The position numbers were made by a program, and so were the translations under genes. A stretch of DNA of 64,000 bases. Origin: Uloborus plumipes (lineage: Eukaryota; Arthropoda; Arachnida; Araneae; Uloboridae). A model generated the notes under the pieces. It ran no database searches, was not told the origin of the DNA, and worked only from the letters and a program-made list of their open reading frames with translations. Below, piece after piece: positions 1 through 11,039 of this stretch (position 1 is its first letter; each line of letters starts with the position of its first letter). Location: positions 1 to 64,000 of the forward strand of contig JAXGGA010002968.1 of the NCBI GenBank assembly GCA_038373865.1, read 5' to 3'.

Positions 1-66
1 CAATCTTTCGCCGCCTATGGCTACGTGTAGTGTAGGTCAATAGCAAAATGGTTTCAGAGCTGTTAT

Positions 67-972
67 AGGCGCGTCTCTGTAAACTTGTAAGTCGTAGTCC
101 GGGCCGAGTATTTTAAAAAGTAACAAAGTGTTATAAAATATTTATCTCTCTTAGTATAAGTAAAGCATTAGTACTTTGTAGCCAAATGGTATTTGGACGG
201 ATAACAATTTAAGTTTTTTTTTTCTAGAAATTCTCTAAATCTTAAAAACAGTCCCCTGGCTGTCCCAATCGTATAGTCTAGCACTTAAAGATAATGTTTC
301 AAAAAACCTATTAACACTCTACATAAATTTGGCAATTAATATTTAAAAATAGAATGATGCAACTATACATTTTTTATGAAATACGGTCTAATTACGTATT
401 CCTGAAACTTAATATTTTCATATAAGTTCTGTCTGGAGTATTTTCAAACAGTCCCCTGCCCCAAATTCAAAGTTGCAATGGGAAAAATATCCTTACTCTT
501 GCAAAAAATTTTTGGCATGAAGGTAAATGGAATCGGTGTGAATTCGTCGAAATTGCTGAGGATGGTGTTGAAACGCCACTTTGTTTAGTGTCAGAGCCAC
601 ATTTGTGATGAAGGTATGCATCTGGTTCGTTGCGAAAACAGTCCTCTGGTAAGTGATTTTATTAATGTTTATTAGTTCAATTGTGAAACATATATTAGAT
701 ATTATGTCCACGATTTGTGCCTAAATTTATAGGTAGTTTCGAAACTAATTATAATGAGAATACACCGTCCCCTGCCTAGTAATACTACGCTTGGAACTTA
801 CCCCCTAGCATAATTTATCAGAAAAACACAAACTTCAATTGCCCCAACTTCAATAGAACTAAAGTAATAGATTCATTTGCTAAACAATAGTATTATAATT
901 ATACAAAAATTTCAGAAAAACATAGCCGGACAGATTTTGTATAAAAAATGACGAGTTTATAGAGAACCGGGT
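67..972. mobile_element. TIR element family alpha, older copy
   Basis: This block aligns along its whole length with the element at 6224-7192, including the stretches around 137-200, 300-420 and 590-735. The left end reads AGGCGCGTCTCTGTAA after TTAT; the right end is AGAGAACCGGGT. Both are decayed versions of the clean GGGCGATTCTCTG ends of the other copy, and the 4-bp duplication is no longer visible on the right. The motif AACAGTCCYCTG recurs near 247, 447 and 637, with a variant near 763. No long reading frame is present. The superfamily is not assigned. Confidence 0.7.
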
Positions 973-1248
973 CATTTTCAAAATTTGCTTACATTTGCTG
1001 TCCGGAGGTTAAAAAGACGATTTTGAAGCATAATTTGTATTTTAAATTCAATGCGAACAATTATTTTTTACAAGAAATACCCCCAACAAAATTCTATCAT
1101 TCAACAAATTATTGAAATTTATTTATTTATTTTTATATAAATCTTTAAAAATGAGAATCAAGGCAAAAACGCTTGTCCATTTCTAATTTTCGCAAGTTCA
1201 ACTATTTATTTCTTATACTTAATTGTCTAAAAAAGTAAATGCAACATA
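973..1248. other. No feature seen
   Basis: AT-rich sequence between two elements. It has a TGTCCGGAGG string near 999, resembling TGTCCGGAAG at 2740, but no gene, tandem repeat or clear element end. Confidence 0.5.
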
Positions 1249-2646
1249 TCTTAATACTATTATAAATGCGAAAGTTTGGATGTTTGGATGTTTGGATGTT
1301 TGGATGTTTGGATGTTTGTTCCTCTTTCACGCAAAAACTACTGAATGGATTTTAATGAAACTTTTACCATAATGTAGCTTATACATCAGAATAACACATA
1401 GGCTATAATTTCTAACGATATTCGAAAAAGTTTGATTGGTAGCGCTTTTTTCATTCCAATTTAAGGTACATTTTTCGCATAAATCCGCGAAGGCTTCCAG
1501 CAAAGTAATTCAGTATTTAGTGCATCATCTCAACTCCCTGTCGATAGCTAGAATTGCGTATATCATTTCCGCTTTTTGCATTAAATGTTCAAGGCTTTTC
1601 TCAAGTCAAATCAAAAAGTAATTTTTTTTTTCAGCTTCATGGTTTTTACATAGACATTGGAAACGAACGCGCCAGCTCTTGAACGAGCTTTTACTCTATG
1701 ATTTGTATTTTAAACCATTAGTAGATTGTTCACGGCGTCAATTATTTTCTCGAATTTTGTAAATATGTGTTTTAGAGTACCGGTAACGTAACCGCTAGAA
1801 GAGATTGGCAACTAATAAATTGATTAGGTTCATTATTTTCGAATTTGATGGAGCTTTAAATACAACTTAACGGTATTTCTTAAATTTCTTTGCTTTGATT
1901 GGTCACTTTCTCTGGTACTTATAATAGGGCAGTTCCTTAGTATCCGATTGAACAGGAATTTTGCCAAATTTGCTGCAAGATTTTAATAACTGAGATTCTC
2001 GGCGATTTTTTCAACTGACGCCTATTTTTGTGCCGAAGACTACGTAATAATACTTTACTTTTTACACGACGTAGCCAAAATAAACCGATTATTGTCTGAT
2101 ATTTATCAACTGCAGCAAAATATCCATCATCGATATAATACTCCCACATTTGAAAAGTTCAGTTTTTTTTCTTTTGTTTTCCGATTCCGAATGTATCCAT
2201 TAAAAACCTTTTTAAAATTATGTCAAAAAGTAAAGTAATCCACATACTAAATTAATAAAACCCTTAAACAAGACTAAAATTACCACTAATTTGCATTTTT
2301 GCATAAATAACTGCTAAATGTTCCCTATTAATTTCGAAATCATTTAGGACAAAAACTTTTAACGTCATTTTGTGGTCAGCAATAGTATCTCAGAATTTGA
2401 CAACTATTTCTCTGTGACAAAAATTAGTGACATAATAATACTTAATGTATTTTCATAAAGTAAGTAGGGGAGCAAAATTATCCTAGGTATCCCAAAACAG
2501 TTACGCAAAAATTTGGCGCTATTTTAAAAATCGCCAAGCGGTGTGTTCTGAGTTCTTTCAGTTCAGGAAAAAAAAAACAAAGGTGAGTATATAAATTGTT
2601 TCTCAATATTATTATTGACCCAGGCAACGCCGGGTATTTTTGCTAG
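1249..2646 (+). mobile_element. Non-autonomous Helitron, family 1, copy 1
   Basis: It starts with TC (TCTTAATACTATTATAAATG) and ends with the hairpin CCCAGGCAACGCCGGG followed by ATTTTTG and CTAG. It sits between host A (1248) and T (2647) with no target duplication. These are the three structural hallmarks of Helitrons. A second copy of the same 1398-bp length lies at 50247-51644 and differs by scattered substitutions and small indels. A TTTGGATG microsatellite near the 5' end has five units here and three in the other copy. A GTGAGTAT splice-donor-like site lies near 2583. No Rep/helicase coding is present, so it must be mobilised in trans. Confidence 0.93.
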
Positions 2647-3572
2647 TTATTTTTATATATTGACTATTAGTCTATGGTATTCATAATAAATATTGACAAT
2701 AGTAATTTTATTTCAATAAGAAATGTATGAATATATTTTGTCCGGAAGTTCTTGTCAAGTCCGTTACCCTAAGATTATTTTAGCTAAAAAAGGTATTTAT
2801 TGAAGCCAAAAGATGGTAACACGTATTCAGTTTACTTGACAAATTAGTGACGTAACTATTTTGTACCATTTTGTTTCCCTGAGTCGAGAAGTATTGCTGT
2901 GGCGTTTCGCATAAAATTTCTTCCAGGTGCGTATTTTTATTCTTTGTCAAGTCCGTTACCAAAAATTTTAGTATTAATTTTTACTTTTTCTCAACTTTTA
3001 CCCCAAAATATTGTTCATTATACAACTCTAAGAAAATGCATATTGCTGTTCAATTTTTAAATTCGACAACCTAGCCATAATTTGACATTTTGGTTGAAAT
3101 TGTCAAGTCCGTTACTGGTCAAATCCGTTACCAAATGTCAAATCCGTTACCGTACAGTTTTTGATCAATATTTTAATCATCACAAACATCGTTTTGAGCT
3201 TCAGGGACGCAAATAATTTCAGTTGAAGTTGGTTCTAGTCGCTATGATATAGTGTAAAAGCGAGATTTCATATTGATTTTGTATGTTAATAACGGACGAC
3301 AATTTTCCTTGCAACTTAAAGTTTTACAACAGCATTTGAATACTTAATTATTCATCAAAGTGCACAACCAATTACTTTTTCACACACCAAAAATATGTGA
3401 CTAAACATCTGTTAGTGATTCTAAAAAAAAATAGCAAGTTAAAAAAATTACTGAAAAATTTTGAAATATAAGCATATGGTGAAAATGACCTAACCGTCCT
3501 TATAACAAACTTCATAAAAATGATTTTTTTCTGGTATTTTTTGCAAAATCTTAACTTTGCCTTAGTCAAACG
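2647..3572. repeat. Region with dispersed motif GTCAAGTCCGTTACC
   Basis: The motif TGTCAAGTCCGTTACC or a close variant (AAATCCGTTACC) occurs at about 2753, 2945, 3101, 3117 and 3137, all in the same orientation, with ACGGAC in reverse near 3293. The sequence between copies is not repeated. No terminal repeats could be fixed, so this may be part of a decayed TIR element comparable to the other motif-bearing elements in the window. No protein-coding frame is supported. Confidence 0.45.
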
Positions 3573-3798
3573 CAGGGCCAGATTACCAATTAGGCACATT
3601 AGGCACGTGCCTAGGGCCTACAAAGGCCAAAGGGCCTACGAAGACCAAAGGTCTTAGGGCTTTGAAAAAAAATATATTGAAATAAAAATACCCCAAAAAC
3701 TTATAAACATTTTCATATTATATAGTGAAGGTCAAATTAGTATATGTAAATACAAACACGCAAAAAATACGAATACAAAACGTTTGGTTTACTAGATC

Positions 3799-4761
3799 CT
3801 AAAATAGTTCCTTTTTTCGGGATTTTGACACAGCGAATTCGTGTATTATATCTTCAAAATTAATGCCGCGAGCGACATCACTTTCAATACACAGAAGGCC
3901 CAGTGACGAAGTTCTCTCTTGACCCATCGTTGAGCGCATACATTTTTTTATAAGCTTCAACTTGGAGACAGATCTTTCTCCTTCTGCATTCGAACCCGAT
4001 ATCGAAAGGTATATGCGCAATACAAGATTAACGTTTGGGAAACTTGACACAAATTTATCCTTTATTTGTAATTTGATGAGATCCGTTATAGAGGAGGTTT
4101 TGGGGTACAAATTTGAAAAAATCAAATACTCATCAACAAAGTTTTCTTCTAAGTCAGACGGATACATTTTTACCAGAGCTTGAATCTTAACCTTGATAAT
4201 GTCCTCGGTCAGTGTATTATCCGTAAGAAAACTAAATGTGTCATCAAGGCCGGTATACGCAGTGCGTCTCTTTGTCATTTCAGCGCAAAGCACATCCGGA
4301 ACAATAAAAAAAAAAACATTAATCTTAAAGGAATCTTTGGCGCTGCGAGAGGGAGTCTCATCTGGCCCTTCATCGAACTGTCGTTTTCTCTTACGAACTC
4401 TAGATTCGGATGCTTTAAATTCTGAATCTGGTGCAAGGGCTTTTGCCTTAAGATAATAGCTATTATACGTGTCCTCAGTTCTGCAGTGAGATAAATATTG
4501 AATTAAACTGTCGTAAAGTCGCACCATCGTATTAAACTCGATGCCAGGTTCTTGAAGAGATTTATTTACAATATCGACGTGTTTTAGTAGATCTTCCCAA
4601 ATAACTGTGACTAATACCATCTCCAAAGTATTCATTTGATGGATTAAGGTTTGTGCCTCAATCACTGTTGTAGGTTTCATACCTTCACTAGTTGAAATAT
4701 TTGTAAGAATACCACGTATATCATCATAATGGGCACATAATGTTTTTACATTATGTCGGCT
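3799..4761 (-). pseudogene. hAT transposase, C-terminal part (ZMYM1/DUF4371-like)
   Basis: In its family this enzyme cuts and joins the element ends in the nucleus. About 320 codons stay open on the minus strand. The first ATG is at 4680, but the frame runs upstream without a stop to 4761, where it reads SRHNVKTLCAHYDDI, the kind of segment found before the helical region in these transposases. The last 80 or so residues form the hAT dimerisation domain, with FPNVNLVLRIYL, then GERSVSKLKLIK, RSTMGQER and LLCIESD, ending in FEDIIHEFA. A lysine/arginine-rich patch near residue 97 could be a localisation signal. The BED zinc finger and the upstream catalytic part are absent, since the element is only 1.5 kb. 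The frame is intact from 4761 to the stop, which suggests a recent or mild decay. Full-length relatives are about twice as long, so it cannot be active. Confidence 0.9.
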
Positions 4762-4786
4762 TTAGCCGCCGGGCCGGCGGCTAAAG
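4760..4786. repeat. Perfect 27-bp GC-rich palindrome
   Basis: CTTTAGCCGCCGG and its exact complement face each other around one central G at 4773. It lies at the point where the transposase frame stops being recognisable, so it may mark the internal-deletion junction. Its GC content contrasts strongly with its surroundings. Confidence 0.9.
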
Positions 4787-5095
4787 TTTTGTCATGTTCA
4801 TGTACTAAAACCCTGGAATTCTGCATGGAATTTAGTAGATATAAAAGTTGCTTTGTTGCAGATAAACTCAATTCTGGAATTATGGCTATTGAAAATGGCT
4901 CTATGAAAAATAAAAACATTAAAATCCCAAAATAAAATGTTATTTTACCGCATCATCACATTTTCGGATTTATATCTACAACAAAATTATTACTTAATAT
5001 TAGCGGTCAATTTCAGTTAAAAAATTTTTTTTCGGGGCCTACACTGCTGGAGTGCCTAGGGCCTACGACACCCTTAATGCGGCCCTAGTCAAACG

Positions 5096-6219
5096 AAAAA
5101 ACAATTTTCAACAATTAAGAATATACTGTCAATCAACGGTAATTTAATTATTTTGAGATTATTTTGAGATTGTACATTTGAAAATTTAATTATTTTGAGT
5201 ATAAATTTCCGTTTCAAAGTTTATTTTTCCAGAAAAAAAGTTTAAATTTAGTTCTTTTGACAACAAGTGAAATTTCGATATTTTATTGCTTTAAATGTTG
5301 TGATTTTAACTAAAAATTCTCAAAAACAGCCCTTTAAATAGACTCAGACGTTAAGATTATAAGTTTTAATACTGATCTACTTATAATCATATGAGGATTT
5401 AATAGTTTTTCTTAGGTTCACGACCCCTGCGCTCTATTCAGGCTAATTGTTTCAAATATTCGTACATTTTTACTACAGATTTTAACCAAATGTTTAATTT
5501 CTTGAGTTTTCTTTGCTGGAAGAACAGAATTGTGCTGAATTCATTTCAAAATTACATGGTTACATTGCAACAAACTAAGTGTTGGTTTATTTTCAAGTTT
5601 ATTCCTTTTAAAATAATGTTTTTGTCGAAAGTATAAGATTACTTTCATGATATCTCAATTTGAATTTACTTCCATATTTCTTCTTGCTTTAATTACTTTA
5701 AAACAAATCACCTTTGTTTCAGTATAAAATTCTGTGCTAGATGGAATCTTGGTATAGATTCCTTTCAGTACATTTTTAAATGTATTTTTTACTTGCACAG
5801 TTTTGGAAGAAATTATTTCTGAAACTACAATTTAAGTTTTGCGTTCCGTATGTTGAAACTCCATTCTAATGAACGTGAACCAGTCAAGTGCTAACGTGAT
5901 TATTGGTCTGGTCATGAATTGTATCTACTTTTCTATTTAGCCTTTATGTTTACATAAACTGTAAAATAGTTTTTTGTTTCATAATTCCTTGGTCATTATA
6001 GCCAAAAACTGCTGTTTACCACAACGCTATTCCTGTTTTTTTACTTCATAGGTAAGTACACTTATATATTTTATAATGAATTTCGTTTTTGTCACTTCTT
6101 GCACCTTTAGTAAATGCTGCTTAAATGCTTAACTTCAAAAGCTTTTATTTAGGTGCCTTTTAAATCCGAAATATGTATAAGCAATATTTTTGTAATACTA
6201 TGTTTTAACAGCATTTTTT
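5096..6219. other. No feature seen
   Basis: AT-rich single-copy-looking sequence. A small local duplication of AATTATTTTGAGATT occurs near 5145-5200. No gene, TIR or long repeat could be supported. Confidence 0.5.
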
Positions 6220-6223
6220 TTAT

Positions 6224-7192
6224 GGGCGATTCTCTGTAAATTCATATTTGGCTGTCCAGGCCCAGTATTTTGAAAATAATAAAGTGTAATAAAGTAATTA
6301 TCGCTCTTACTACAAGTAAAACATTAATACTTTGTAGCCCAATTGTATTTGGAGCGATGATAATTTTATTCTTTTTTTCTAGAAATTAGCTAGCACCAAA
6401 CAGTCTCCTGCCTGTCACAATCTTATAGTTCATCACTTTAGGCAATTTTTCAAAAAAACCTATTAACACTACATAAATTTGGCAATTAATATCTAAAAAT
6501 AGAATAATGCAACTATAACTTTTTTATGAAATAAGGTCTATAATTACGTATTTCTAAAACTTAAAATGTCATGTAAGTTTTGTCCCGAGTTTTTTCAAAC
6601 AGTCCCCTGACACAAATTCAAAGCTACAATAGAGAAAATCATCTTGCAAATGTTTTTTGGCTTGAAGTTTAAAGTAGTCAGTGTGAATTTGCCGAAATTG
6701 CTAAGAACGGTGTTGACGTAACTTTTTTTCAGTTTGAGAGCCACATTTGTGATGAAAGTATGCATCTGGGTCGTTGCGAAAACAGTCCTCTGGGAAGTGA
6801 TTTTTTTAAATGTTAATTAGTTTAATTATGAAATATATTAGTTATTATGCCCACAATTTGTGCCTAAATTTATAGGTAGTTTGGTAACTAATTATGTTCC
6901 AATTATTTTGCAGATATTAAGCAACAAAGTGCAAATAAACAGTCCCCTGGCACAGTCCCCTTCCTAGTTATACTAGCAGGGGACTTACCCACAATCATGA
7001 TTTATCAGATTTATCAGATGATTTATCCCACTATCATGATTTATCAGAAAAACAAACTTTAATTGGCCCTCTTTCGAAACAAAGTAATAGATTCGTTTTC
7101 AGAGCAATAGTATTATAATTATACGAATGTTTCAAAAACACATGCCCGGGCATATTCTGTATGGAAAATGTCGAGTTTTCAGAGAATCGCCC
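6224..7192. mobile_element. TIR element family alpha, clean copy (TSD TTAT)
   Basis: The termini are GGGCGATTCTCTGTAAA and, inverted, GGGCGATTCTCTGAAAA. They are flanked by TTAT at 6220-6223 and 7193-7196, a 4-bp duplication. The 969-bp body matches 67-972. The motif AACAGTCCYCTG recurs in one orientation at about 6399, 6598, 6780 and 6938, with ACAGTCCCCTT at 6953, spaced roughly 160-200 bp at first. A 12-bp palindrome ATGCCCGGGCAT lies near the right end (7142). There is no transposase frame. The superfamily is not assigned from the sequence. Confidence 0.85.
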
Positions 7193-7196
7193 TTAT

Positions 7197-7655
7197 TTAT
7201 GATTTCCCCTAAACAAAGTTAAACCGCTTATGTTTTAGAGATCGTCCTAAAAGGATGTCACGCTTTGACAATAGAAGTTAGCTAAACTATGGCTGTTTGA
7301 GGCACGGGGGGGGGGTAACAAGAAATGAAACTTTTCATATTTTAGTTCACACAAAAGAATTTTGTAAACATAACAATATGTTTTTCTATTAAGTGTGACA
7401 GGGGAGGGGAGGTGTAACGTGAATTGCGAAACGTTGAGACAAAGGGATGGAGAGGGGAAAGCATGTTGGAAAAAAAGTAATGCGTCACTTATGTCCATAC
7501 CCTAATGAAGCTTCTTTTGATGTTTTAAATTATTTTCTTTTTGACATAAACTTATTTTTAGACGTTATTCAGAAGGAAAAAACTTGTTTTCTAGAGCAAT
7601 TTTTAAAACAAAGCTTTTTTACGCATCTGAAGTATAAAAACGAAAATTGCATCAA
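7197..7655. other. Spacer with inverted GGATGTCACGC-like strings
   Basis: GGATGTCACGC (7254-7264) faces GCGTCACTTATGTCC (about 7482-7496). Between them are G-rich runs (GGGGGGGGG near 7306 and GGGGAGGGGAGG near 7402). This could be the remains of a small inverted-repeat element. No gene is supported. Confidence 0.3.
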
Positions 7656-7830
7656 TATCCAGAGAGTACTGTGTTAAGTCTACTGCCTAAAGTTAATAAT
7701 GGTAGGTTAATAGTCAGAAAAATAAGTAAAGCGCATGGTGTACCAAGAAGTACATTACAAGATCAACTACACTGCCGAATACCAGAGGTACCACGAAAAA
7801 TGGAACCAGATATACTACGTATAATGCTGC
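7656..7830 (+). pseudogene. Psq/CENP-B-type helix-turn-helix exon fragment
   Basis: One frame encodes NNGRLIVRKISKAHGVPRST followed by LQDQLHCRIPEVPRKMEPD. This matches the N-terminal Pipsqueak-type DNA-binding domain of pogo/Tigger-like transposases and of genes derived from them: a basic Asn-Gly-Arg start, a first helix, the turn GVPRST and a Lys/Arg tail ending in Pro-Asp. It contacts DNA in such proteins. The reading continues to about 7830, where CTGCTCT is followed by GTAAGT, a consensus splice donor. The frame has no ATG before the domain, and I find no downstream DDE part within several kb. It is best read as one exon or a broken relic; a host gene derived from a transposase cannot be excluded. 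Confidence 0.55.
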
Positions 7831-7976
7831 TCTGTAAGTTTCACTTTATTTATTTTTTTTTCTTTACATTCAATTACCCATATCACATAAGATCAATGAA
7901 ACTGAAGCGACCGACTATTGCGTTCAACGTGGCCAAGCACTGGATTTCTTTTGCCTTCTGCTGGAGCATTTACTAG

Positions 7977-8270
7977 GCTTGGCAACAGCTTGGATTTTAA
8001 TATAATTTTTCTTGTAATTTCTGAAACAAGTTGGTGAATCACTATCAGAAAAGTACATTCTAATGTTTTACCTTGTTTTTGTTGCTGTATTGACAGCTGA
8101 AAGTTCTAGGTTAACCACGATCAGGAAAATATCTCTTAAATCTATGATTGCTGGTGCTCTTACCCTATTTAACGCACAAATTAGAGGATGTGGGGATTAA
8201 TTCGATAGTCTGAATGTACGCTGTAGGCGCATACATCAATCAAATAGCAAGAATAGAGTTTAAAGCGCTA
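7977..8270. other. No feature seen
   Basis: No frame, repeat or element boundary could be supported here. Confidence 0.4.
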
Positions 8271-8286
8271 GCTTTCAGGTGCTTTT

Positions 8287-8620
8287 TTGACCTAAAATAG
8301 CAACTTTGGAGCCTCGTTGCAGCCGAGCTAGGGCCTATGCAGTCAGACCGCTTTACATTGGTACTTACCCAGTGCAAATCGACCTAAAATCAGAATTACG
8401 TCCAAATCCGTGACCCTCAAGATCGAGCAGTTTAGTCGTAAGTAATGTTTTCCTAGATAAGTACAGGCTGAAACTGTTAGTGCATGCGTGCAATACATTT
8501 TGTGTCATTAAAAAATTTCGTGCAAGTTTGGACTGTTTAAAGAAAAATGCTTAAATTGCACCGTGGAATAGCATCCTATCGTACCTCCAAATCGACCAAA
8601 TCTAATACAAATCGACCTGA
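8287..8620 (+). repeat. Region with dispersed motif CAAATCGACCTA
   Basis: The motif, or a close variant, occurs at about 8287 (TTGACCTAAAATAG), 8375 (CAAATCGACCTAAAAT), 8587 (CCAAATCGACCAAA) and 8607 (ACAAATCGACCTGA). The sequence between is not repeated. No terminal repeats were found. It resembles the motif-bearing pattern of the elements at 6224-7192 and 21908-26828. Confidence 0.35.
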
Positions 8621-8659
8621 TAAAGAACAGCGGGGAGATTTACTTTAGCAATAGTCTAT

Positions 8660-9330
8660 TTTTTGGCTGTTCAAATACAACAAAGGTGAGTATTACTATT
8701 TCTTTGAGACTTCCGACGTTTGCGTAAGTCAAAATAAAGTTTAGACTATGGTTCAAATTCGATTATTCCCCTTTTCAAGACCTTCAATGTATTCTTAAAC
8801 TTGTCTATATTCTCAATTCTTTAAACGTTAGTTTACAAATAATTTTAAACTCTCACTTGTGCTCTAATGTTATAACTATTTTAAAATCTTTTAGTTCAAA
8901 AATTGCTTTTATACATTTTATGTGCTATGTTAACATTAAACTTTTAATTGCATTTAATTCTTAAATTCCCGTTGATTGACAGTGATATGTTGTCAGAATG
9001 GCCCGTTCTTGCGATAATCGGTGTGTTATTGTAGCGACGCATGTAATACTGGGGAAGAAAACAAATTTAAACTGCTTCAGACCCTTCTTGAAAACTAGAA
9101 TGTTGTGTAAAATCTTTGTCAAAACATGCAACGAGTTCGGAATTGGACTGTTATCGGACGTTATACACTCAATTATATTTTAGGTATGTGTTAAAAATGT
9201 TAAAAAAGAAAACTACTTCGCTTCGTAATCAACCTTAATTTTAGATCTTGCTGAATCGTAAAATTCTAAATTTTATCACTTAAATTTTATTAAAATAAAA
9301 GTACAAACTAAATTCACCAATGTATTTTTT
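8660..9330. other. No supported gene; isolated donor-like site
   Basis: ACAAAGGTGAGTATT at about 8680 looks like a splice donor and resembles the one near the 3' end of the Helitrons (2576, 51580). A 61-codon frame at 8998-9183 starts with ATG, but nothing in it is recognisable. Confidence 0.3.
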
Positions 9331-11029
9331 TTATTTATTTAGTATTAGTTTCTGCAAGTTTTATTGGATCATTGACTATTTTTTTTTTTTTTTTTTTTGA
9401 CAGCTGCTTTCTTAGCATTAACCCCAACAGTGGTATAAAAGTTCGCAAGAATGTAAAAAATGCACCAAGTAAGTGCTCGTTGCAAAAGTTTTAACTTTCC
9501 TAAAAGGACTGGCGGATTTTGAATGGATTTCAAAGTCCGCTCAAACTATATAATAAACGATGTCAATGAAGAAATATGTTATTTTTAACTGCGGTAATGT
9601 TTAAACCTTTTCTTTTGTAGACAATACAGCTACCTGTGAAATAATTTTGAAGTAAAACCAGTTTTTAACTCAATGGATCAGGACCGTGCGAATAAAAAGA
9701 CAAGTTTTATTTTGCTGAGTGGAATGTAAATGTATTTTGCTGAGTAGAATGTAAATCTGCTCTAGTAACTGAGCAGATTTGAACTGCATGTTTTTATTTT
9801 GATCGATATTAACTCTAATGTTAAAATACAATGGATACTACTGAGTTTCAAATAAAACATGTAATTTACAATCGAAATCCTGAGTTCTGCTTATACGATG
9901 TAAGTGCTGAAGCTTTACAGTTTCATCTTCTCTATAATAGTACCTCACATAGCGTCACTAGTATTTCCCAAATAAAAACGCTCCACTATCCAAAGACAAC
10001 ACAAACACTTCCAAAAAAATCCATGATATTTAAGATAGAAAAAATAACTGTACCCCTAAAGTCATACTATTATAAACGGTAGAGCTGCTAGACAATGAAA
10101 TAATTTTAAATGAACATAATTCTGAGTCTTACCACGATTTTATCTTATAAGAGTAAATCATATTACCTTACCATGTAGCTCTCAAAGGGAAAGTTTTAGT
10201 ATCCGTTACTTTTTTCTCCAATCGCTAAATGCATTGCTAGAGTAAAACAAATAACTAAACAAGAAGTTCTGTCAAGAACTAAACGAGCCTACTTTCCCAT
10301 ACATCGACATCGGCATTCTAGCATCTAATCAATATTCTCTTGAATATCTGAAACTGAAAATTTTGTCAAACATACCCTTATAGCACTTAAAGCTGATTTC
10401 TAAAAGCAAAATATACCCCTCTCATCAGATGAAATGAACACGTAAAAAGTAAATAAACGAGTAAATAAAGTTTTGTCGCACCTTTTAAAGAATGTAACTG
10501 TTATAGTTCTTCCGTAGAAAAATTTCACAATCGTTTTCAAAAGAAAAAAAAAATAATAAATAAAATAAAAGTACAAAGAACATCAAAACACATTTTATCA
10601 AACAAAGAAAAAAAAACCTCGTTCGTTAATAAAATGTCTCGAATTTTATTTTTAATCCGTTGCCAGTTGTTAAATATAAATAAAGAATAAAATGCTCTCG
10701 TGAATGAACAATTTTTGTAATCAAAAAAAAAAAAATATCGTCTGCCAAAAAAAAAAAATAAACAAATAAAAATAATAATAATAAATTAAACAAAAAAAAA
10801 ATGAATAAATAAAAAAAATCGTCTGCCCAGTCAGTCATTTTTTTCTGAGCCTGCATTTCCGCCATGTTTGCGGAGTCGGAGTCGGAATCAGAGTCCTCAC
10901 AGAAGATTTTTCAGAAAAGTACTTAACATACATGTTTTATCAAAACCGTTTTCTTACAAAGTTAGTTTGAAGGAAATCCGCCTTTAAGTTCAGAATCAAT
11001 ATTCAATTTAAATTTCCCAGTAGGCGCTC
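9331..11029. other. AT-rich low-complexity stretch without genes
   Basis: It contains a poly-T run near 9381-9398, a hairpin AAATCTGCTC/GAGCAGATTT at about 9753-9780 next to a short TTTTGCTGAGTRGAATGTAA duplication, A- and AAT-rich tracts at 10540-10830, and a short GGAGTC repeat at 10871-10893. No coding sequence is supported. Confidence 0.5.
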
Positions 11030-11039
11030 ATGTTAAAAA

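Larger units (their letters stand above)
3573..5087 (-). mobile_element. hAT element, internally deleted
   Basis: A perfect 8-bp target duplication GTCAAACG lies at 3565-3572 and 5088-5095. The ends are CAGGGCCAGATTA and, on the opposite strand, TAGGGCCGCATTA, a typical hAT terminal signature. Subterminal GCCTAGGGCCTAC strings lie near both ends (about 3610 and 5056). The 1515-bp element carries the 3' part of a transposase gene on the minus strand. The N-terminal coding region is missing, so this is a deletion derivative of a longer autonomous element. Confidence 0.95.

Noticed and set aside
1436..1621. A 61-codon frame identical in both family 1 Helitrons (also 50418-50603)
   Set aside because: It has no ATG (the frame opens at TTG), and it is identical simply because the two Helitrons are near-identical. 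No motif is recognisable.
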